Source: Leptasterias polaris (taxonomy: Eukaryota; Echinodermata; Asteroidea; Forcipulatida; Asteriidae). From it: a DNA stretch of 64,000 nucleotides. Under the pieces are notes generated by a model, which was given only the letters and a program-made list of their open reading frames with translations, had not been told where the DNA came from and made no database searches. Shown piece after piece: positions 11,930 to 22,773 of this stretch. The position numbers and the translations under genes are program-made. The stretch lies in NCBI GenBank assembly GCA_037783415.1, contig JAZGTN010000085.1, positions 3,901,501 to 3,965,500 of the forward strand, read 5' to 3'. Positions within the stretch are counted from its first letter, which is position 1. Every line of letters starts with the position of its first letter.

Positions 11930-12540
11930 ATTAGAGCGTACTGATTGAAACATCGAGTTGTCAAACCATCGGTTCCTCTCAGAACCACCACTACCTAAAA
12001 GAGGTTTTACACATGGTGTCACCGCAAGCCTCACCAGTTTGGTTTTTGTAACACAATGCTGATTTATAGGCCACATTTTCAGTAAAGATACAAAAGAAGT
12101 CACCTGTGAAAGTTTCAGCTAAATACAATGTCTACTTATTGAGAAAACAGCCAAAACATGTTGCAGTATTTTCATCAAACCCATTCACATTTTAGCGAGG
12201 TGACGTACCAACCACATCTCCAGTCGCGGAATTCACAATTTAGATGAGGGGAGTTTGGAGATTTAAAATTTTCAACATACTTCTAATCAAAGTGGGCACT
12301 TCAGACAAAATCATTTTTCAGGATGCTTAGCAAGTAAGCTTTCGGATAGAATTTACACAATTTTTATTTAAAAATCGCTATTATGATGCTACCTTTAAGG
12401 GCTTTTTTCATTTGAATTTTGAAATACTATACATGTACATCAGCAAGTTGTACTTAACCCCAGGGAGTATGCAACATGCACTCACTAGATCCTAAAACCA
12501 CAGGTGTAAACTGGCTTTAAATATCTTTACTACAACACTG
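11930..12540. other. Intergenic, no gene seen
   Basis: No conserved coding segment. The sequence looks like diverged repeat debris. Its left part (TGGTTTGACAACTCGATG-like words, inverted relative to about 11450) suggests decayed inverted repeats around the adjacent element. Confidence 0.3.
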
Positions 12541-12544
12541 CATG

Positions 12545-12965
12545 TACAACATTGGTAATTGCCAAAGACCTGTATCCACACTTGATGTGACCCAACATAT
12601 ACATGAAATAACAAACCTGTGAAAGTTTCAGCTAAATCAGTCTTCAGTCATGACAAAACAGTAAACACAATATGTTTTCAATATTTTCAAACATTGGATT
12701 TTATCACCAGTGATAAAGACTAATTGTTTTATAGCATTTCAAGCAAAACTATTTCAAGGGAAGTTTCCCACCATGACCATCTTTATACCATGTAAGTTAT
12801 GTGCAAATCTGTGAACATTTATATTTTCAATCTTGCCAATGTTGTATGTACTTGTGGTTATTACTCCACAAGTTAATGACCATAACAACTTACTTGGTAA
12901 AGAGCACTGGAGAGATGTTGATGTTAAAAACAGTGTTAGAAACAACACTGACACTATTCAACACA
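12545..12965 (+). mobile_element. MITE family M1, copy
   Basis: It begins with TACAACATTGGTAATTGCCA and the inverted end TTGCCAATGTTGTA lies at about 12833-12846. Internal words include AAAGACC plus GTATCCACACTTGATGTG, AACAAACCTGTGAAAGTTT and CCATGACCATCTTTATACC. The same words in the same order recur at 27649-27966, 30403-30774, 53273-53660 and, inverted, at 35935-36190. A second related fragment (TTACTTGGTAAAGAGCACTGG) follows at 12870-12965. Confidence 0.7.
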
Positions 12966-13740
12966 GCAATGATAAAAGATTAAATTTCAGTCATGAAATT
13001 TCAAAACGGGAGTAGTTTATCACTTTCAAATGGAAAAGATCTCCAACTGTGGGAACCAGTGCTGCTTTAGAACATGAAATCAGGAGCAGAAACGGGTAAC
13101 CAGCCCAAACCATATGTGATTTATAGCCCGTCTTGAAACCATGCCTTTAGCTTCTGCTCCGTCTCTTTGAAGCATCATATCGAAAGTGGCCATTTCCAAA
13201 TTACTGGTAGAGCCTAAGCCAGAGACTAGGTTTCGTAAAGGGTGTAAAGGGTCTATTGACACGCACGGAAGGGTCTTGGCAACGCAGAACACACCTCAAC
13301 ACAGTGTGCATCTACCATCTCTGCCAAAATGGCGAATAGGATAGGTGCATGTAGAGAATGCCCATCATGTCGTGAATTTTGTCAATATGGGCATAGGCTG
13401 TGGCTAGGCTGTGGCCAGGCTGTGGCCTGTTTGATGTTGTTAACTAATAAAGCTATCACAGCAGGTTTCCTGTTGCTAGGTTTACAACATTGGATCTTGG
13501 TGGTGGGGCAAGCATTGGCTCATGTGAAACCCCTACAGGTTTCGAGTTTGGATATACATGTACATGTACATGTAAGGCGTTACAAAGTGCTGTTGAGGAA
13601 ATAAAATACTGCTGTTTGAGTAATGCTTTTACTTTAAAGAGGGGCTCAAAGATTAAATTCAGTTTTGTGATGCACTCATTTTCCAATAGATAGAGTCCAA
13701 ATGAAAATACAAAAAAAAAAAATTATCTAACCTCTTTTTA

Positions 13741-13990
13741 AAATGGTGTAAAATGCCACTGTGATTGATCTCTGGCTACACGTCAGTTAACTGTTGTATG
13801 GCTTCTGACTGCCCCCCCCCCCCCCCCCGAACAAAGATATTGACAAAATAGAGAGACTGCCAACATAGGGCTAAATAGCTCAGTTAGTAGAGCGCCAGCA
13901 CGTTAAACCTCGCTTCAGTCATTTTTTCTTGTTCAACCCCAAATCATTCCCTTGGAAGCCCAAGGTTTATTAATAATAAAAAGGGGGTGA
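13741..13990 (+). mobile_element. tRNA-containing retroposon, family C, decayed copy
   Basis: In order it holds CTGGCTACACGTCAG, a 17-base C run (13812-13828), CAAAGATATTGACAAAATAG, a tRNA-like segment beginning GGGCTAAATAGCTCAGTTAG and then TTTTTCTTGTTCAACCCC. The minus strand of 20947-21285 has the same order. The tRNA anticodon arm and T arm are degraded, so it is not a functional tRNA gene. Confidence 0.65.
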
Positions 13991-13999
13991 GTATTGTAA

Positions 14000-15090
14000 T
14001 AGAGGATATTAAACAAAGGGTTAAGGTTAAGGCTGCAAAAGTGAAGAGGAATGACGACACAGGTCGCTATTCATGTTACATGGATGTCACAGTCAGGCTG
14101 AGTGGGTGTTTGACTTATTTTTCCCCCATTTTATATTTATTTTGAGATTTTTCAAATGTGACATATGTGTCACATGGGGCTCCCCTGGGTTTTCACCCAG
14201 TCAGTTTCCCTTGTGGTTTATTATTTTAAATAATTTTTGTTTTCCCTTCTCCGACTGAAAAGTAATTTACATATTTATTTTAGCTATTATACCAAGCTCA
14301 CATAATTCAAAAAGAGACACTGATCAAAACAAATCGTTCATTATGTCACATAATAAAACCCAGCTTTTGTCAGTTTATAGATTATATTATTTCTCAATCT
14401 GTCCACTTAATAAAACAACGTTGGTAATTTGGACTTTCAAGATCAAAACAAAATGCTTCACTCGTTTCTCAGAATCTATAGCTTTTCTGGTTTGGATTGG
14501 TGATGTTAACGTAGTTGCCGACATCACAACACCAAGTACTGGAGAAGATATAAAACAAACAAACATCTGGATCAAAATGAACAAGATTCATAGACTTGCT
14601 TCTGAACTAGACGATGTTGTGCCTTCTACCGGCGACTAATACAAAAACTAGCGTCAATCAAGACTATAGCACTTCAAGCTTGTTTTCTCAATCAAGTAAA
14701 TGAAAAGTTCACAGGAAGTTTTCCACCGTGACAATCTTTATATGTGCAAATCTGTGAATGCTTATTAATTCAATCTTACTGATGCTGCGCACACCCTTTA
14801 CAACCCTCCTAAATGCCATCGGACCATTTTGAACAGTCCGTTTGTAAACAAATATTGTGTACTCTGCCAACAAGTTGGTTAACAAATCTCGAAACCCAAG
14901 TTCCCAATTGAGACCCAGCCGAATAGCATGGAAAATGCCAAATTGCCCTAAATTGATTCTTTGACTATAAAATGAAAAAAATACATCGCTGACTGTCCCT
15001 CTAGGAATTACCCTTGGGTTAATAGCCACTCCTGACTGAAACCAATCATGTCTTCCACAGATGTTTTTCAGGTGGCTTGACGGGTTGGAA
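14000..15090. other. Intergenic, no gene seen
   Basis: A fragment at about 14175-14260 (CAGTTTCCCTTGTGGTTTAT) is the remaining block of retroposon family C. A fragment near 14700-14760 resembles MITE family M1. The rest shows no coding signal. Confidence 0.35.
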
Positions 15091-15095
15091 TTTGT

Positions 15096-15101
15096 TTTAT
15101 T
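15096..15101 (-). terminator. Candidate poly(A) signal of NIPSNAP
   Basis: AATAAA on the minus strand, about 510 bp downstream of the NIPSNAP stop codon. It is the nearest canonical signal I see on that strand. Not confirmed. Confidence 0.3.
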
Positions 15102-15607
15102 GAGTCTAAAGGCTCTTGTTTGTTGATTTGGAATATTTGAAAGAGATTGTGTTCACCAAATCAAAATTATAACACACTATTATAAAACATAGTGTAGTGT
15201 TGCAAACAGTACGATGGTGTAAAAGTTTGTGTGTAGATTCCGTAGGTATCACTGAAAGTCAACTTCAATTCCTTGTTCTAAAATAAGCAATCAACATTAA
15301 ATCCAGTTTGACTGTGGACAAAAGAACATTTATAATGTTTCCAAAATGTCTCAAAATTTCATAACTTAGCCACACTCCATCTTAGAAACTGGAGATTCAA
15401 AAAACAACAGAACAGTCGCGTTAAACTTGCACCATAATCCAATGACTCAGCAAAAAATCTGCTTGTCCGATAAATTTGGAGCCATTTTCTTGAAATGTTA
15501 TTTCTAAATAAATTCTCACTTCAATATAAGTCGTAACTCTACAGACTAGATCCCTTTTTCATAACATATCGTCTTCACGCTTGACATGAAGGAGATGTTG
15601 ATTCTAC

Positions 15608-15672
15608 TCACTGCAGCGGTGAGCACGGCAAGGGGATCATTACTCTCGATTCCATCTTACGGATCAGAGGAA
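15608..15672 (-). CDS. NIPSNAP: NIPSNAP exon 10
   Basis: Encodes [20 protein letters not shown] and a TGA stop. The acceptor is TTTTCTTACAG. The C-terminus is the most conserved NIPSNAP signature. Confidence 0.92.
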
Positions 15673-18600
15673 CTGTAAGAAAATAACAACATGTCTTCAT
15701 TATTTTCACGGTGATTTTTGTTTTCCCGTCCAAAATAAACCTGGGATAAATTGCTGAGAAAAAAATAAAAACTTCCCAGACAAGCCTGTATTGAATAATT
15801 TCATTTTTGATGGTTGGCAAGTACTGAACAGCCCGACAATCTAGCGACATTGTCGGTAATTAAACCTGGGCTTTATTTCACAAAGCACTCCCCCCCCCCT
15901 TTTTTTTTAATGAGATATTGTCTAACATTACAAGGGTTGACGGCCACTTCAAGGTGTGAGAGCTTCACTTAACTGATTTGGGATGTTGACCCAAATCAAC
16001 TGCCACCAGGGGCACATTGCCACCTACTCCTGGGGCTGAAACAGGGTGGATTACCCCCTTAACAATCCGTAAGGATGTAGACATGGGTGTGAGTTGTTAA
16101 TATTGCCATGTATTGTGAGTTGTGACATCACACTTTGCTTAGCAACTAAGATTGATACACATCTTAAGATCATTCTTAACTCTTTGTAAAATTGGCCACT
16201 GGATAATTGTGTAAGTGTTGGAGAGTGATAGAGAGGTGACCCAACCATATGGATCTTGTTTGGTCACAAACGGGGGACAATACATTACAAAGCCAAACAG
16301 CCCACCTATCTATGGGTTTTACTGTTCAATGAACCCAGGACAATATTTATGGCAGGCAGGCAGCCCTACGATCTACGGGTCTTGTTGATAAGCTTGGGAC
16401 AATGTTTTAGAGAAAGCAGCCAAACGCTCTTTGGGTCTTAGTTGAAAAAAGAATCTGGAACAATGTTTTAGGGAGGCAGGCAGCCCAACGATCTATGAAT
16501 CTTTTAATAAATGAACCTGAGACAATGTTTTCGGTATTCAAGCAGCCCAACGATCTATGACAATGTTTTAGGGTGGCAAGCAGCCCAGCCCAACCCGGTG
16601 ATCAGTTACTTGTTCAAATACTTACCTGTGTAGGCTACACAGCGGTCCCAGCCAGGATTCTGCCATGCCTTCTCACGGATATCCTTCCTGGTCTGCAGAT
16701 CAGGATAGGCTAATGACAGAAATCACAACAAAATGTCTCCCATCATTTGATGAAATTTGAAGGATTGTTTGTTTGTTTGTTTGTTGGGTTGTTTGTTTGT
16801 TTGTTTGTTAAATGATGTTTGCGCTGTGCTTGATTTTGAGAAGCAGTCTTAAAACAAAAGTTGTCACATTTGTAGTTAACTGACTCTAGTCAATCTCAGT
16901 AGCTTATCAGCATTAACCCCTTGAGCACGGTATTATTTTGAGAGTGAATGCTGGTCGGCCGGGATTCCGTGAACAATAGCGCGGATTACCGAAACAATAG
17001 CCCGTATTCATCGCACGAACAGCCCGTGTGAAAAGCACGGAGCCACATGTTGCAGTAGCTTTTCACTCGAAAATACCAATCTATTCAAACAAGGGCAATT
17101 TCTATGAATAGATCCATGATACAGGGCCAAGAAAGGTTCAGCAAACTCTTCCCTTCGCAGAGAGTTGGTCTTTCAGTAATAACCGGCCAGCAACCTCAGA
17201 AACCACAGGTGCATAATGAATAGAAAGTATGCAACCAGTATGCGGCTATAGCCGTCACCCGACACCCTAACCTTCTATCAAGCCGCGGCCATAGCTGTCA
17301 TCCGTCCGCAAGAAGTTAAGGAAGTTAAAATGCTAAAAGGACAAAGGACATAAAAAGCCCAAACATTCTAGGAAAAGTGTTGTGTTTAATAACTTGCTAA
17401 TTTCCTTTATGGTTTATAAGTTGTTGATTAACATTACCCCATATGTGGTGCACCAAGTAGAGATCTCCAACTTGTGTAAAGAGACCAGCTACTGCTTCGT
17501 TGTTCTCTCGCCGATGCTTGATGCCATTTTTCCTGTGAGACAAAAAAATATTGGAACTTTTCAAACTGGGCAACCAACTAAAAAGCCATGTGAGAGAGTT
17601 TTTGCCAGAGACATTGCCTGAACATGTGCACTACACTGTATACCACACAGGGATAATGACTCCCACATTGGCACAACCAAGACTGTTGCGATGATGATGT
17701 TAGGTGAATTGAGTCAATAGAAGATTTTTTCTAAGCTCAACACTCACAGAACCTAGTTTTGGGTGCTCCTACCACAGAGGGCCAATCCTTCTGCGGATGA
17801 CACCTCCATTCATACTGTTATTATATTAATATAAAAAACTACAAAAACATGTTGTATTTATACCATGTATTGATTAGTTTGGATTCACCAATCAGTGTAT
17901 GAATTGTATGAATGGAAATAAAACAAACAAACAAACACCCCAACAAACAAACAACCCAACAAACAAACAAACAAACTCACCAGTTGTTTGCCCACTCTAT
18001 CAGCGTACCAGGCTGCAACAAAAACAAGAAAACACAAACTGGTTTATCATTTGTTGTTTTTCAGTTTCGTGGCAACAAGAAGACACAGCTGTTCACATGA
18101 ATCTTCTTAATTTGTTATTTTAAAATTTTGTATGGCAATTAAAACATCGGCATCGGAGACAATTGCCTTTGATCATGTTGACGCCTCCGGGAAGTGTTAG
18201 GCCTGTTGATGTTGTCACCAGATAACTATCTGAATTGTAATCGTTAAAGTAGAGTCTTGAGCCTGGGTATGATTTCTCCTTGGTCCTTTCTTCCGTGCGG
18301 AATGGTTATGAACAAAAATGGGTGACCGCAGTACCGATGAAATGCCTTGACGCCATAAATTGATGATGACGTCTCTAAACAAAGGTTTATAAAGGAGCTC
18401 TGCCCCTTTCCAGTGTCTCTCCCAAACTGACCTCTTATCCTTACATTTCTATATTTGATTCTAAGCTTTGTTATTCATCATTTTCTAAATCAAAATATTA
18501 TTATTTATGAAAAGAAACCAACCGCGCACGCGCTTTGCAAATAACTCGCGCATGCGGTATTATTAATGTCACTTCATTAAGATGGTATCAAAATAATAAA

Positions 18601-21600
18601 CCACAAGGGAAACCGACTGGTTAAATTTTAAATGATTTGGGGTTGAACAAAGAAAAATTGACTAGAGTGGGATTTGAACCAACGACGTCCGGTAACGTGC
18701 CGGCGCTCTACCAACTGAGCTATCTAGCTCAGTTGTTCAACCCAAATTCATTAAGATGGAAAACAGTTTAGAATTATTCATAGAATTTTAGGCTCAAAAA
18801 CATTTCTTTATAAAATCGGTAAATCTGACTCGGACTTGTGTACATTTTGTAAAACTGAAGTGGAGACCCTGCTGCATATATTCTGTGGTTGTACCATCAC
18901 TCTATCTTTCTGGAAATCAGTTTTCATTTGGGTTGAAGAAAAAACCGGTTTAAGGTTTACTACAAACAATGAGCTCTTAATTTTTGGTAAAACAGAAGCT
19001 CAGTGGAAGAACCTGAATCTCCTTTTATTAATTTGCAGGTTTCATATTTATAAAATGAAAATGAATGAGCAACGTCCGTCTTTACCGATACTGAAGAAGG
19101 ATTTCAGAAAATATTTCATTGCGGAGAAATTTATGTATTCCTCAAACCATAACATCCCTAAATTCTATAGTAAATGGGGTATTCTCTCAGCACTGTGCCA
19201 CGACTGAAGTCTTACTTAACTTGTGACATAATTTTTTAAGATTAATTTATTATAATACTATTTATTGTTGTATATACTTTATGGTGTGAACCTAAAGATA
19301 AATAAATAAGAATCCCCCGGGATTAAAAAAAAAGAAAGAAAAAAAAAAAAGAAAAAAAAAAGATGGAAAACAAGTTCATTGAACTTGATCTTGCTCAATC
19401 TTCTATCGATGCCAAGAACTGTTGAAGTCGTACTATCCTTACCCTAAGGTGATAGCTCCTTAGTTCATAGAGATTCCCCTTATCCGTTGGTTGTGGCTCT
19501 CCCCAGAAGCTGAACGGGAGTAGGAGGGAGTTACTTCTGTCCATCAACATCTCACCTCGGAGTTTCTTATACTCGTTATATTCCTTAGAGGGAGGAAGAA
19601 CAACAAAAATATCAAGAGAATACAAAACGATTTACAACTGTTTGTTTTAGTCCTAGAATATATGTTGCAGGTTGAGGAAATTTTTGAATGTGTACATGTA
19701 ATGAGATTAATGGTGGGTGTAATGCCATGCATTTAGGCTGTGAATTGATACTTTTATTCTGAACAAGTTCAAATTGAAATTCTAGACACAATTTTACCTT
19801 GGTCACAATTTGTACTTTCATAAAGGTCATTTTTAGGTTATGTGATGCGATGTAACCAATACAATTAGGTTTTAAACTATTCGTAACGGCCATGCCATGT
19901 ACAGTCTGAAAATTTGGCTGTTTTAATTGCCCCTTGACATTCAACCCTTAAGAAAAAAGAGGACAGTTTTACAGAGTACCAGGGGCTCAACGGTCCCATC
20001 CAAAAAATATTGGACGTCATTGCAGTGTCGACTTGTTCAACATTAAATTTATTCTTCTTTTTTCCTTCTTGTTCTAAATATGTAAACAATCGGAACCCCA
20101 AATTACATGTATGTTGCACGCAAAAATCGAAACAAGAATTGAAGCTAAGCAAAAGATTTGAAGCTTTCCTTGGTGTAGGAAGTAAGAACTTAGAAGGTTT
20201 CGGAGTAACAATCATGTGAAAATAACACTGTATTGGGAAGAGGTGTTGGTTCTGGGAAGAACCAGAGTTGTTTTGAAGTCGTAAAGTCTTGATGATTATC
20301 GAATGAAAAACCAGAATTAGCTGTTGCAAACCGCTTTCCAACATAAACGACCTATGGTATAAAACAAAAAATAGTAAATGGCCTGACATTTCGACCGTAG
20401 CAGAGTCTTTCTCGAAGTCTAAATGGCATCACAAAACACATGTAAACAGAATTACAAGACCCAATTCACCTGTTTATGTGTGTTGTGGTGTCATTTAGAG
20501 AAAAACTCTGCTACGGGTCAAAACGTCATGCCATTTACTATTTTTTGCATGATTATAAGAAGTTAAGTTAGGGACCATCGTACCTTGTCCTCCCATAGTT
20601 TTTCTGACATTGTCTTCACACCATGGTACCCAGTATCATAGAACCAAATGTGAACTACAAGAAACAGAAAAAAAAGATAAACAAATAATGTTAAGAGTGA
20701 GACTAAGAGTGATTATTTTATGACAAACAAGGTTTTATTTTGGTGATAGACAGAATATACATTACAGGGCTCAAATTTGGTGGGGATTTTTTTATTTTTT
20801 TTTTCACTGGACCAGAAATTCTTATGACAAGACCAGAATCAAAAAGAGAGACACTTTCTACACAGTTTAACATCAAAATCCTTTTTTATTTGATCACTAA
20901 GAGAAGATTCATCTGATTTGTACATATCAGAATTAAAAGATATTTGATTTTGGGTTGAACAAAGAAAAATTGACTAGAGCGGGATTTGAACCAACGACCT
21001 CCGGTTTAACGTGCCGGCGCTCTACCAACTGAGCTATCTAGCCCTATGTTGGCGGTCTCCCTATTTTGTCAATATCTTTGTTCGGGGGGGTGCCAGTCAG
21101 AAGCCATTCGACCGTAAACTGCCGTGTAGCCAGGGATCTCACCCAAGTATACGATACAACCTGGGAAGCGGCAGCCAGGGGATCACCTTAAGGGGATGCG
21201 ACTTTTTATATCAGATATCAAATAATAAACCACAAGGGAAACTGACTGGGTAAATGTTTAAATGATTTTGGGTTGAACAAGGAAAAAAAGATATTTGTCA
21301 GACTCAAAGATAACCGGACTTGTCCCCTCTTGAGTTTACTGGCCTGGTGCTAAAACTACTGGCCTCAGACCTGTGGTCCAGTGTTTATTTCGAGCCCTGC
21401 ATTCAAGTTCATGGCTCTGCTTACTGTAAGCAAAGAATCAGTGCTTACGGAAGCAGGGAATTCCGCGCTTAGGTCAAGCGTATTTCACAGGTTAGCAGGG
21501 AATTCCTGCTTGTGCGCGTGCGTACTCCACATTACTAGGCATTCTTCGCTTACACAGCTAGCGCAGAAATTTGGCGCTTGCACAGTAAGCGCAGAATTCG

Positions 21601-22687
21601 GCGGTAAGCAGAGTTATGTTTTGGGCCCTGGACTGGTAAGGGCAGAATGCAAAAGTAAACAGGCCATAACTCAAGGTTAGCCAGAAGATTCTTTACAGTT
21701 GGAAGGTTAACTGGTTAAACGTTCCGAGGCATGCCTGACCCAATGCAAAGCAGGGAGTTTGGTGGTTTGGTACTGAATCCAATAAACTGAATGCAGTATG
21801 AAGGACTTGGGGGTTGAGAGGGGGAGGGACTGGGTAAGGTGGCTTGTACCTGCTTGATCCTGGTCCCCAAAGGCTGTACTCCAGCTGCCAAACAATCTAC
21901 AAGGAAAGTCTGGATTCTCATGAATTCTCTTCAGACAGTGTTCTCTGGAAATCAAGACAAACATGATGACAGTTATGCATGATATTTGGTCCTTGGGAAA
22001 AAAATAGGAACATTTCATCGAGTACAAGGACTGACCTACATGTACACATGTTGTAGGCTCTAATAGACTTTTCAGTCAATGAAAATTTTTCCAAGGGCAA
22101 AAATTCAGAAATCAGACTAAAGTAGGAAGAATATCATGCCTGCAAATATAACGACACGAAGTAAAATATTGCGTTAATAAATTAAATACTTACGATGCTT
22201 GGATATAATCTCTCATCCTGTCCGGTTTGATATTATGTACTGAAAGAACACAGAAGAATTGAAACGAAACTTTATATTTCAACGAAAATGTCAAATTAAA
22301 AAGAGACCTGTGCAAACATCAATATAAGGTCTGGTGACCTTTTGACAGTCATTTTAAGGGCCCTTTTTTTTGTTTTTTTTAAAACATCTATGAGTCCTAA
22401 AGACATTTGGATTTTGTTTTGAGCATTTCCATGACCAACTTTAGCATGGCTTGAATTACATGGAGTGGATTGGAGGCATGACCTCCGTAGCCCTGGTCTC
22501 GGTGTTAGCACTTTCCTTGAAGGCCTTCAAGAAAAGTGCCCTTCAAAAAAGGAAAATGGCATTGTCCTCTCAAAGATGGAATTCCAAGCCTTCATCAGAA
22601 CCACTCTGGACTTGTGGTTACTCCAAGCATGTTTGGTTCAATACTAAGAACATCGATGTCTCAAAAATAAAACAACAACAACAACAA

Positions 22688-22773
<86 letters not shown>

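Noticed and set aside
19877..20389. 170-codon minus-strand ORF
   Set aside because: It lies in NIPSNAP intron 5 over repeat R1 and has no recognisable motif.
20969..21044. Functional tRNA gene on the minus strand
   Set aside because: Box A and box B are present, but the anticodon loop is abnormal and the segment occurs repeatedly inside a retroposon with target duplications.
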